Shown piece after piece: positions 30,198 to 38,960 of a stretch of 64,000 nt of DNA. Origin of the DNA: Methanobacteriales archaeon HGW-Methanobacteriales-1. GTDB taxonomy: Archaea; Methanobacteriota; Methanobacteria; Methanobacteriales; Methanobacteriaceae. The notes under the pieces were generated by a model. The model had not been told where the DNA came from, did no database searches, and was given only the letters and a program-made list of their open reading frames with translations. The stretch covers positions 1 through 64,000 of the forward strand of contig PGYO01000004.1 in NCBI GenBank assembly GCA_002839705.1, read 5' to 3'. Every line of letters starts with the position of its first letter. The stretch's first letter is position 1. A program made the position numbers and the translations under genes.

Positions 30198-31001
30198 TTA
30201 ATCCTGATTTAAAAGATGATTATAAGAACAAACAACATATTCCTCTTGTTCTAATCTAACAGAATAATTAGCCATTTCCCTTTTGGCACCATTTTCAGTA
30301 TTTATTAAATCCACATGAATATCATTATCATGGATGAGCAGTTGATTGTGGGAAGGAAAAGTATTGCCTCTTAATTTACGAGTAGTAGCAGTTCCAGAAT
30401 TAAGTACAACCATTTTTTCTATCATCCAGACATTTGGAACATGCTTATGTCCATTAAGCACAAAATCAACACCACATTCACTGAATACTCTTAGTAGATC
30501 ACCTGAATCCAATAATATATTTCTTTCACGGCCAGTTTGAGGAATAGGAAGTAAATGATGATGAAATGTCACTATTTTACATAAATCATTGGGAAGTTTT
30601 TCCATTTCTTTTCTCAGCCAGTTAAGTTGATCAATTCCTATCTGTCCATCATTAATGTCCGGTTCAGAGGAATCAAGGCCAAAAATTGCAAATCCTCCGG
30701 ATTTATCAATGTGAGTAAATTTTCGGTGGCCAATAAGTTTTTCAAAGTGAATTAATCCAACATTCCTAGCATCGTGATTTCCAGGTATAGTATATGTATT
30801 AGTTATAGATCTTAATTCATCTACAAACTCCGCTGCTTGTTCATATTCATGAACATATCCCTCAGTAGTTAAATCTCCAGAAACTATAATAAGATCAGGA
30901 TTTTCCTCTTTTAGTTGATTTAAAAGATTATTTTTTAAGTGCTGAGAGAAATTTTTCTCACCAAAATGAATATCAGAAATTTGAGCTATTTTCTTTTCCA
31001 T
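30198..31001 (-). CDS. Calcineurin-like metallophosphoesterase
   Basis: This 267-residue phosphoesterase of the Icc/CpdA type has a dinuclear metal site. The motif series is complete: ISDIHFGE near residue 10, VSGDLTTEG near 40, TYTIPGNHDAR near 75, TFHHHLLP near 160, and NGHKHVPN near 200. Substrates of this family include cyclic nucleotides and phospholipids, and the one here is unknown. The start is taken as ATG 31001, which follows GGTGATG; upstream in-frame GTG/ATG codons lie in the ribosome binding site. Confidence 0.88.
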   Translation of the reverse strand: MEKKIAQISDIHFGEKNFSQHLKNNLLNQLKEENPDLIIVSGDLTTEGYVHEYEQAAEFVDELRSITNTYTIPGNHDARNVGLIHFEKLIGHRKFTHIDKSGGFAIFGLDSSEPDINDGQIGIDQLNWLRKEMEKLPNDLCKIVTFHHHLLPIPQTGRERNILLDSGDLLRVFSECGVDFVLNGHKHVPNVWMIEKMVVLNSGTATTRKLRGNTFPSHNQLLIHDNDIHVDLINTENGAKREMANYSVRLEQEEYVVCSYNHLLNQD

Positions 31002-31238
31002 AAACATCACCTTAGGATTATTTTAATTAAATAATTAACTATGAATAATCTTCTAACTTAAAGTTATTTCTTTTAATCTTATTTTCAATCGTATTGGATC
31101 GATATTTTAATCATTTGATATCAGATTATCTAAAATGAATAAAATTTATTCCAATTAATCTATAATTAAAAGATTTTGAATAAAAATTATAAAATTACTA
31201 AAAAATTTGAAATAAAAACTAATAAAAAAACTAATTAA

Positions 31239-31310
31239 AGCCTTAGGGGGGATTTGAACCCCCGGCCTATGCCTTACCAAGGCATCGCTCTACCCCTGAG
31301 CCACTAAGGC
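31239..31310 (-). tRNA. tRNA-Thr (GGT)
   Basis: The reverse strand folds into a cloverleaf. The acceptor GCCTTAG pairs with CTAAGGC, and the D arm contains GGCTCAGGGGTAGAGC. The anticodon stem ATGCC/GGCAT holds TTGGTAA, giving anticodon GGT, and the T stem is GGGGG/CCCCC with a TTCAAAT loop. The discriminator base is T and CCA is not encoded. Confidence 0.95.
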
Positions 31311-31461
31311 AATAATAAAACAATGATATGAATAAAACAGTAATGGATTTTCATTCATTTATTAATTATAAGTATATATATTTTACTATTTATCAATTAA
31401 TTATTGTACAAAAAGTTAGAATATTGACTGAAATCAATAGTTAAACTTAAATTAAGATTAT

Positions 31462-31550
<89 letters not shown>

Positions 31551-31798
31551 TACTATCGTAAGTTGTCCATTGTACTATATTAACTTAACGGTTATTTATT
31601 CAAATTCAAATGAATTTTAGGATAAATATAAACTAAATTAATAAATTTAAGCACTTATTTAGAATTTAGATTTAATTTTTCAAAAGACATTATTTTAATG
31701 TATTATTTAAATATAAACATTTTATATTCAGTTTTTACATAATAAATATAGATTTATATCATATTTAATTAATCTAAAATAAAATAATCGGTGATAAA

Positions 31799-31960
31799 TT
31801 GAAATTCAAATCAGACACTTGTGGATATTGTGGTGCTTGTGTAAGTGTATGCCGTGAAAATGTATTATCTTTGGATGAATGGCAATTAAATATTGGCCCC
31901 GGTTGCATTGAGTGTGAAAGTTGCATATTTGCCTGTCCCTTAGGAGCACTAGAAAAGTAG
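31799..31960 (+). CDS. Small two-cluster ferredoxin upstream of geranylgeranyl reductase
   Basis: The 53-residue protein has two [4Fe-4S] motifs, CGYCGACVSVC (Cys8-Cys18) and CIECESCIFACP. It starts at TTG 31799 with GGTGAT immediately upstream and ends at TAG. It lies 146 bases before the geranylgeranyl reductase gene on the same strand. In Methanosarcina acetivorans a ferredoxin encoded next to the reductase is needed for full saturation of the lipid chains. The pairing here suggests the same electron donor role. Confidence 0.88.
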   Translation: MKFKSDTCGYCGACVSVCRENVLSLDEWQLNIGPGCIECESCIFACPLGALEK

Positions 31961-32106
31961 AATTTTAGATAGTAAGAAAAATAACAAAATATGAACGGGT
32001 CAATATTGTTAATAATTATTAATCTTAGAATATTGAATAAATAGATAAAAATATTGATATTATAAGTAAATAATCTATTAAGAGGAAAGCTATTAAGAGG
32101 ATTTAA

Positions 32107-33255
32107 ATGAATTACGATGTAATTGTAGTTGGAGGCCGTGTTTCTGGATCTATAGCCTCAATGTATGCATCAAAAAATGGTGCAAATGTTTTAATGATTG
32201 AAAAACATCAAGAAATTGGAACTCCGGTCCAATGTGCCGGTGGAGTTAGTGATTCTTTTTTTAAAAAAATAGATATTTCACCATCCTCAGAATACACCCT
32301 TGCTAGAGTCAAAGGAGCGACAATATACTCCCCTGACGGAAATAGTGTAACTTCAAAAAATAAAATCTTAAAAGGCCGCATTTTAGAGAGAAAAAATTTC
32401 GATAAAAATTTAGCCATACAATCAGCAAATGCCGGAACTGAAATAATGCTGAAAACCACCGTGAAGGGATTAATTACAGAAAATGGTCAAGTGAAAGGTG
32501 TTGTAGCTAAACACTTGGGAAAAACTTGGGAAATACCTGCCAAAATAGTTATTGCCGCGGATGGAATTGAATCAAATATGGCTCAATTTTATGGATTAAA
32601 AAATCGGTTTAAACCTAAAGATATCTGTTCATGTGCTCAATTTGAAATGGTGGGCTTAGATGTTGACCCGGAAATGATGAAATTCTATTTTGGCCAGAAA
32701 ATAGCACCCGGAGGCTATGCTTGGATATTTCCCAAAGGAGATAATCGAGCCAATGTAGGACTGGGTATTAGAAGTTCCCAAGGTACTGCCTACCACTATC
32801 TCCAAAAATTTGCAGAAAATTTAGGTGGTAAAAAAGTTGAATTCAATGTGGGTGCGGTCCCTATAGGTGGACCGATTCAAAAAACCTATGGAAATGGTCT
32901 AATAGTTGTGGGAGATGCTGCTGGACAGGTTGATCCTGTAACAGGTGGTGGAATTCATGTTTCTGCAGAATGTGCTAAAATAGCAGGTATAGTGGCTGCA
33001 GAAGCTGTTCAAAAAGAGGATTACACTGAAAAATCCTTGAAAAATTACGAAAAAATTTGGAAAAAACAAGTGGGTAAAAATTTAGAAAAAGCGCTGCGAT
33101 TTAGAAAAATTTTTGATAAGCTCAATGATGAAGATATAAATAACCTACTAAAATCTGCCAAAAATAATGATATTGATTCAATTTCCAAATTATCCATTTT
33201 AAAGCTATTAAAAGGCTATCCAGAACTTTTAAAACTTCTTAGAACAATTTTATAG
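32107..33255 (+). CDS. Geranylgeranyl reductase family protein (membrane lipid saturation)
   Basis: This FAD-dependent enzyme reduces double bonds of digeranylgeranyl chains to make saturated archaeal ether lipids. The 382-residue protein shows the dinucleotide-binding GGRVSGSIASMYA (about 9-21) and QCAGGVSDSFF. It also has VIAADGIESN and GDAAGQVDPVTGGGIHVS near residue 280, all typical of the family. The start is ATG 32107 after GAGGATTT. The ferredoxin upstream is the probable electron source. Which double bonds are reduced cannot be told. Confidence 0.88.
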   Translation: MNYDVIVVGGRVSGSIASMYASKNGANVLMIEKHQEIGTPVQCAGGVSDSFFKKIDISPSSEYTLARVKGATIYSPDGNSVTSKNKILKGRILERKNFDKNLAIQSANAGTEIMLKTTVKGLITENGQVKGVVAKHLGKTWEIPAKIVIAADGIESNMAQFYGLKNRFKPKDICSCAQFEMVGLDVDPEMMKFYFGQKIAPGGYAWIFPKGDNRANVGLGIRSSQGTAYHYLQKFAENLGGKKVEFNVGAVPIGGPIQKTYGNGLIVVGDAAGQVDPVTGGGIHVSAECAKIAGIVAAEAVQKEDYTEKSLKNYEKIWKKQVGKNLEKALRFRKIFDKLNDEDINNLLKSAKNNDIDSISKLSILKLLKGYPELLKLLRTIL

Positions 33256-33591
33256 AGTAAAATTATTAAAATTAACAAAGTAATAGGATAATTATTTTCT
33301 CTCTAGTCATTTATTTTCATTTTATTTTTATAATCAATGCCAATCAATTAGCCATAATATAATAATAGAAATCTTGCTAGAAAGATAATAGAAATTTAGC
33401 AGAGATTATAGTAAAAAATATACTTATAAATGCTGAATTAGAATTAAGATAAGAAAAAAATTTCAAAACCTGAAAAGCATTCTAGATATTAATTAGTCAA
33501 TAGGATGTTAATGAGATTAATAATAAAATAAATAATTGAATATTTATAATTTAATTCAATTACAAGTAAAAATTACTATAATGGTGGCCCA
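33256..33591. other. AT-rich intergenic region without visible gene
   Basis: These 336 bases hold the promoter for the large membrane protein and the ribosome binding site GGTGG at about 33582. No other feature is apparent. Confidence 0.5.
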
Positions 33592-36159
33592 ATGAGTAAA
33601 AAATCCATTTTAAGCTCTAATTTAATTGCGAAAAATCTTAATCAAATCTATTTAATATTAATATTACTTGGAACATTCCTCGTTAGATTAATTCCCAGTA
33701 GAAATCTTTCTATTGCAGGTAATGATGCCTATTTACACCAAGATATTGTTATGAGAATAACTGAACAAGGTTTTGGAATTATATCCCATAATCCTCTTTC
33801 TTTAATGGGCTTAAGTTCTTATGGTTACCCTCCATTGTATCATATCATTGGAAATATTCTTTATGAAACATTTCACAGTCAGTTAGTTTTCTTTATTTTA
33901 CCTCCTCTTCTAGGAGTTGCCTCAGTTTTTGTATTTTATAAATTATCACATGAACTTTTTGATAATAAAAATGCAGAATTACTATCAACTCTCCTATTCG
34001 CATTTGTCCCAGCATTTATAGTTCGCACATCTGTATTTATACCCGAATCTCTGGGAATACTGCTTTTCATAAGCATGGCTTACTTTTTAGTAAAATACAT
34101 AAAATCAATTCCAGGATATGAAAATCTGGATAATTTTGCCTTAAAGAATTTTAGAAAAATATTTTCAGGAAATTATAAATATTTGCTGTTTGCATTAGTT
34201 ATATTTGCCATATATCTTTTCACTCATCGAGGATGGGTATTTATGGCACTAGTAGTTCTGATTTTAATGGTAACGTTTTTAATACCATCATTTAAGAAAA
34301 AACCAGTCACATTTTCCATTGTATTCATTTTAATTGGAATTGGGCTTTTAGAGTTTGTTACTATAGTGGCCAGATTCCAACAGGAACCAGTAACCATTTT
34401 AGGGTTCCCCAAATGGATGGGCGTTCTTCAACTAGTTCTGGGGTTATATGGGCTGGTTATTTTTATGAAATCAAAGAATTCATTATATAAATTCTTGGCA
34501 TTATGGGCCATTGCATTTATGGTTATTGGAACCTATTCCTTTAGATTTAGAGACCCATATGCCGCCATTCCATTAACATTAATGGCAGGATATGTGTTTG
34601 CATATGTTTTATTGCCTAAAATTAGTGAACTTTCTATTTTCAAAAGTTATAAATTATTTAACAGAGACTTCGGTGGAAGTTTAAAAATAATTTTATTATT
34701 AATCATTATTTCAATTCCTATAGCTCAAGGAGTAGCAATTACTTACAGCGGTGTCAGCCAACCTACAGCAAATGAGATTTCTGCTTTTAAGTGGATTGAA
34801 AACGAAACACCAGCAGATGCAATTTTTTTAACAACAAAAGATGATGCGTATTTTTTAATAGGGAATACACACCGTAAAGATGTTGCTCTCTGGAAAACAG
34901 TTTATGAAGGATTTATGGGAACTGCACCTTCTGTTGATGAAACTGTGGCCACCCAAAGAGATGTGGATACTATGTTAGGGACTGCCCAGGCAAGTGAAGC
35001 CTATTATCTCTTAAACAAATACAATATAAGTTATGTCTATGTATCACCTGGTATGTACAATATAACCTCATCCAATGGAATGATAACTTACATACCATAT
35101 GATACTCACTTTAAAACATATTTTGTTTCTGGAGATGCTTCTGTTTATAAATATATTAAAAATCCAACATTAAATCCCCCTAGTAATAACTTAAACTCAT
35201 CATCAATTAATAATACAGAATATAAAAAGAGTGTAGAATTTATAGAACAATTCTGGAACGGTTACAGTTATTCTGAAAATGGGGGAGACTATTTAAAAGA
35301 TTCACTCCTTGATTTAGAATTTGGAGGTATATACAAAGGAGATTATGCATTAAATTCACAAATAGCCATATTATATACCTATATATCCCAGAGCTCAAAT
35401 GAAGATCTAAATAATCGTTCACAATATTTACTTAACTGGTTGAGTTATAAACAAATGGAAAATGGGTCTTTCCCCACCAGTATACCTCCCGAAGAGTATA
35501 CTGTGGGAACAATGGAAACTATATATCCATTAATAAACGTAGACGATAAAACGTCAAATATTAATGAAAATCAGACCATTATAACCACAAAAGGTCTTGA
35601 GTTTGTTAATAAACAAACTGGAAAGGATTATATAAATATTTCCAATGTTAAGCCATCAGCAAGCAGTGCTCTTGGTCCAGATTATTTAAGCCTGAAAACT
35701 TATGCTCAAGTAAGTGGAATGAATCCAAATGGTAAGGAAAAAATCATAGCAAATGTTTTAAAAGCGCAAAAAAGTGATGGTTCATGGACTTCACAATCCT
35801 ATCAAAATATTGAGATTTTGAAAGGACTCTGTCTCTATTATAATTCTACTAATAATAAAGATGTTTTAATTTCTATTAAAAAAGGATCCAAATGGTTAGT
35901 GAACAATCAAAATTCTCAAGGAAGATTTACTGATGATGGTAGCCCAACTAACTATGGTCTGAATCACTATGCGGATGCAGTTCTGGTTTATCAAATCGCA
36001 GGAAATACTGAATCTGTAGCAAAAACCTTAAGTTACATGACCAATACCACTTTAAAAGACGATATTAATCCTTTAAAGTCTTATTTGACCATTATTTCTA
36101 ATTTGAGTTTAATATATGGAGAAGATAAAGCTATGGAAATAGCCAATAGGATGGTGTAA
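33592..36159 (+). CDS. STT3/AglB-like membrane protein with C-terminal toroid-like domain
   Basis: The 855-residue protein begins with about a dozen membrane helices (19-400). They resemble oligosaccharyltransferases and related GT-C enzymes, with an acidic first-loop motif AGNDAYLH (42-49). A soluble part follows (about 395-520). Where STT3/AglB has WWDYG, this protein reads TTKDDAYF, so the acceptor-binding motif is altered. From about 545 to 855 comes an alpha/alpha-toroid-like segment with LNWLSYKQMENGSFP, LKAQKSDGSWTSQSYQNIEI and WLVNNQNSQGRF. It resembles the repeats of terpene-cyclase and glycosidase-like barrels. Many Asn-x-Ser/Thr sequons lie in this outer part. It may be a GT-C glycosyltransferase or a cell-surface protein of unknown activity. 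Confidence 0.55.
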   Translation: MSKKSILSSNLIAKNLNQIYLILILLGTFLVRLIPSRNLSIAGNDAYLHQDIVMRITEQGFGIISHNPLSLMGLSSYGYPPLYHIIGNILYETFHSQLVFFILPPLLGVASVFVFYKLSHELFDNKNAELLSTLLFAFVPAFIVRTSVFIPESLGILLFISMAYFLVKYIKSIPGYENLDNFALKNFRKIFSGNYKYLLFALVIFAIYLFTHRGWVFMALVVLILMVTFLIPSFKKKPVTFSIVFILIGIGLLEFVTIVARFQQEPVTILGFPKWMGVLQLVLGLYGLVIFMKSKNSLYKFLALWAIAFMVIGTYSFRFRDPYAAIPLTLMAGYVFAYVLLPKISELSIFKSYKLFNRDFGGSLKIILLLIIISIPIAQGVAITYSGVSQPTANEISAFKWIENETPADAIFLTTKDDAYFLIGNTHRKDVALWKTVYEGFMGTAPSVDETVATQRDVDTMLGTAQASEAYYLLNKYNISYVYVSPGMYNITSSNGMITYIPYDTHFKTYFVSGDASVYKYIKNPTLNPPSNNLNSSSINNTEYKKSVEFIEQFWNGYSYSENGGDYLKDSLLDLEFGGIYKGDYALNSQIAILYTYISQSSNEDLNNRSQYLLNWLSYKQMENGSFPTSIPPEEYTVGTMETIYPLINVDDKTSNINENQTIITTKGLEFVNKQTGKDYINISNVKPSASSALGPDYLSLKTYAQVSGMNPNGKEKIIANVLKAQKSDGSWTSQSYQNIEILKGLCLYYNSTNNKDVLISIKKGSKWLVNNQNSQGRFTDDGSPTNYGLNHYADAVLVYQIAGNTESVAKTLSYMTNTTLKDDINPLKSYLTIISNLSLIYGEDKAMEIANRMV

Positions 36160-36289
36160 CTTTTAGGAAAAGAAGTTCATATATAATATTATAATTTTGG
36201 ATTATCTTAAATCTCTAAATGAATTCTAGAATAATGAATATTCTAAATAATATTGATATAAATGCTTGAAGTTATGGTTGGGAAAATAA

Positions 36290-37639
36290 ATGGCTTTAAA
36301 CAAGTACAAAGTCGATGTAGACGAGTTGATGGCGGAAAAAGATGTTCCTGGACTTATTGATGCCCTAGAACATGAAGATTTCATAGTGAGAAAAGAAGCC
36401 ACTCGTGCTTTAAAATATGTAGGAGATCAACGAGCAGTACCTGCCTTAATCAAATCTCTGGAATATGAAGATTGGCATTCTAAATTTTCAGTCCTCGGCA
36501 CTGTGCGTGCCAATGCTGCAGAAGCACTAGGAAAAATACAAAGTAGAGATGCAGTAACTCCATTAATAGAACGTCTTGATGATTCTGATTCAGAGGTTCG
36601 GTGGAAAGCAGCTGAAGCATTAGGTAGAATAGGGGATGATGAAGCATTAGAACCATTAATCTATGCCCTAAATGATACTGATGGAGATGTTCGCAAGCAA
36701 GCAGCCCAAGCTCTGGGAGAACTTGATGATGAAATAGCTGTTAATGCATTGATTGAAGCGTTATCAGATAGGGACTGGCCAGTACGTAAAAATGCTGCTA
36801 CTTCTTTAGGAAGAATAGGCGACGAAAGAGCACTTAAACCACTACTGAAAGCCCTGGATGATAAAGATATTGATGTCAGACGCCATGCTATTGGTGCATT
36901 GGTAAAAATGAAAAGTAAAGCCGTTAAGCCGCTTTTAAAAAAGCTTTATGACACTGATTGGCAAACACGAGCAATTGCTGCTGAATCTTTAGGACGTATA
37001 GGTAATAAAAAAGCAGTGGAACCACTAATAAAAGCATTGAGCGATCGCAGATTTCGAGATGAAAATCGTTATGTTAGGGGAAAAGCCGCGGAGGCCTTGG
37101 GAAGAATAGGAGATAAAGCTGCAGTTAAATATTTAGAAAAGGCATTAGATGAAAATTATATATTCGTCCGCAAAAGAGCTCAAGAAGCTCTTGATTTAAT
37201 TGAATTGGCACCAGACCTGGATCATTTTGAAAATGAGGAGTTTTGTTTTGATTATCCCTTATTCTGGGACTTGGATGATGTATACAAATGGGAAAAGCTA
37301 TTAATTGGTTATTGGCCTTCAAAAAGTCTTAGATTTTCAATTAATCGTAAATCTGATGCTGAAGACGTAACTGTTGGTGAATTTGCAGACATTATAGCTG
37401 AAGTTTTTCATGAACAGCACATTGAAAAGGTATTCAAAACAGAGGACCATATAGCAGGTTCACGTGCTTTTAAAGTTGTTGGTGATAATTATAAGTTTGA
37501 CCCAGCCAAACGAACTACAGTTATAGTCTTCAAAAAGTACGACAATTTATATTATTTCTGGTTCACAGGAAACATCAAAGATATGGATGAAGCATCAAAA
37601 TACCTGAAGATAATGATAAATAGTTTCCATATAAAATAA
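36290..37639 (+). CDS. HEAT-repeat (PBS-lyase-type) protein with C-terminal PsbP/DcrB-like domain
   Basis: The 449-residue soluble protein has about nine HEAT/PBS-lyase-type repeats in residues 15-300. Each resembles AVTPLIERLDDSDSEVRWKA followed by AAEALGRIGD. They are joined to a domain of about 130 residues (about 310-449). That domain alternates strands and has FDYPLFWDL near its start and FKKYDNLYYFWFTGNI near its end, resembling the PsbP/DcrB-like (DUF1795) fold. Repeats of this kind bind other proteins. A partner in the cell envelope is possible because of the neighbouring membrane protein, but there is no signal peptide. The start is ATG 36290. Confidence 0.7.
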   Translation: MALNKYKVDVDELMAEKDVPGLIDALEHEDFIVRKEATRALKYVGDQRAVPALIKSLEYEDWHSKFSVLGTVRANAAEALGKIQSRDAVTPLIERLDDSDSEVRWKAAEALGRIGDDEALEPLIYALNDTDGDVRKQAAQALGELDDEIAVNALIEALSDRDWPVRKNAATSLGRIGDERALKPLLKALDDKDIDVRRHAIGALVKMKSKAVKPLLKKLYDTDWQTRAIAAESLGRIGNKKAVEPLIKALSDRRFRDENRYVRGKAAEALGRIGDKAAVKYLEKALDENYIFVRKRAQEALDLIELAPDLDHFENEEFCFDYPLFWDLDDVYKWEKLLIGYWPSKSLRFSINRKSDAEDVTVGEFADIIAEVFHEQHIEKVFKTEDHIAGSRAFKVVGDNYKFDPAKRTTVIVFKKYDNLYYFWFTGNIKDMDEASKYLKIMINSFHIK

Positions 37640-37668
37640 TGTGGAAAATTATTAAAATTTGAATTTAT

Positions 37669-37689
37669 TAAAAAAACCGGATTTTTTTA
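37669..37689 (+). terminator. A7-CCGGA-T7 hairpin before ogt
   Basis: Seven A and seven T bases flank CCGGA, making an eight-pair stem that ends in a T run. It sits 30 bases after the HEAT gene stop and one base before the ogt ATG at 37691. It is probably the terminator of the HEAT gene. Confidence 0.45.
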
Positions 37690-37690
37690 C

Positions 37691-38263
37691 ATGAAAAATA
37701 AAACTATGAAAAATAAGATTAAAATTAGTTCCGGAAAATATAAAGAATTTTATTTTGCAGTTGCTTGCTGTGATAATAATTTAATATCAAGTAGTTTAGG
37801 AAGATATAGTAAAGAAGAAGCTTTAAAAGACCTTAATGAATTTGTTGATGAGAAATATCCTTCCTATATCAAATTAGATAATGAAGAAGATTCTAAAAAT
37901 AGTCCGGAATTAATTAAAAAAATTGGAAAATACTATTACGGAGAAAATAGTAAAAATAAAGAATTAAAATTTAATGAAAAAGAAAATTTTGATATTAAAG
38001 TTCTAAAAGAAGTTTCTAAAATCCCATACGGTGAATTTAGAACTTATAAAGAAATTGGTGACCGAATAGGAACAAAAGGTTATCGTGCTGTTGGAAATGC
38101 ATTAAATAAAAATCCGCTTCCACTATTTATACCCTGCCATCGTGTCATAAAATCAGACATGAGTATTGGAGGATTTCGTGGTGGATTAGAGATGAAAAAA
38201 GAACTATTAAAAAGAGAGGGAATTCAATTTAAGGGGAATAAAGTAATTAAAAATAAAAAATAA
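37691..38263 (+). CDS. ogt: Methylated-DNA-[protein]-cysteine S-methyltransferase
   Basis: This suicide enzyme removes alkyl groups from O6-alkylguanine in DNA. The 190 residues contain the active-site motif PCHRVI with the acceptor Cys149. The flanking DNA-binding winged helix is EFRTYKEIGDRIG followed by RAVGNALNKNP, and GGFRGGLEMKKELL closes the domain. The N-terminal 80 residues are a less conserved domain rich in lysine. The start could be ATG 37691 or the ATG at 37706; neither has a clear ribosome binding site. It is separated from the HEAT gene by a hairpin. Confidence 0.9.
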   Translation: MKNKTMKNKIKISSGKYKEFYFAVACCDNNLISSSLGRYSKEEALKDLNEFVDEKYPSYIKLDNEEDSKNSPELIKKIGKYYYGENSKNKELKFNEKENFDIKVLKEVSKIPYGEFRTYKEIGDRIGTKGYRAVGNALNKNPLPLFIPCHRVIKSDMSIGGFRGGLEMKKELLKREGIQFKGNKVIKNKK

Positions 38264-38348
38264 GATAATTTAACAATAAATATTATAAAAATAGCTAATT
38301 AAAATAAGAAAAATAGTGAGAATATTATTAACAAAGTATTAAAAATAA

Positions 38349-38816
38349 TTAGATTTTTGTTTTATAGATTTTAAGGGCCTCTTCCAGCACATCAGTGAAC
38401 TCAGGATCTGTTTTAAGGTCTTCCAGATCTTCTACAGAGAATATCTTTAAAACATTATCTTTACATGCTTCCACACAAGCAGGAAGAATCGTGTCTGCAT
38501 CCATACAAAGAGTACACTTTTGAGCGGATTTTTTTTCATCATCAATTACCAAAATACCAATAGGGCAGGCAATCATGCAGAGCCTGCATAAAATACAGGA
38601 ATCCTCATCAACCTTCAAAGATCCATTTACTTCTTTTATAGCTCCAGTAGGGCAAATTCTTGCACATGGTGCCTTATCAGGATGGCACTGCAAACAAAAA
38701 ACAGGTACAGAACTGCTTTTTTTGGCCCTAGCCACCCCATGAGTTTTTTTACATGCATTAATACAGTCATAGCATTCACTGCAACTTTGGGGATCAACAA
38801 CCATCAGGGTCTTCAT
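38349..38816 (-). CDS. Ferredoxin of the acetyl-CoA decarbonylase/synthase operon
   Basis: The 155-residue polyferredoxin has four [4Fe-4S] motifs: CSECYDCINAC, CLQCHPDKAPCARICP, CILCRLCMIACP and CTLCMDADTILPACVEAC. The layout is the same as porE and porF (17119-18052) and the CooF/HycB ferredoxins. It is the last gene of the cdh cluster, on the same strand 144 bases after cdhE. Its expected role is to donate or accept electrons for CO2/CO interconversion by the CdhA/B component. The start is ATG 38816, after AAGGTGATT. Confidence 0.85.
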   Translation of the reverse strand: MKTLMVVDPQSCSECYDCINACKKTHGVARAKKSSSVPVFCLQCHPDKAPCARICPTGAIKEVNGSLKVDEDSCILCRLCMIACPIGILVIDDEKKSAQKCTLCMDADTILPACVEACKDNVLKIFSVEDLEDLKTDPEFTDVLEEALKIYKTKI

Positions 38817-38960
38817 TAAATCACCTTAAATAATTTTAGCGGGTTTTATCTTTAAATTAGGATTATCAAGTAACATTATTCCAAAAAATATTTTAATTAA
38901 TCGCAAAATAGCGACCAATTTATTATTTTAAGGAATTTATTCAAAAACACTTAATAGAGA

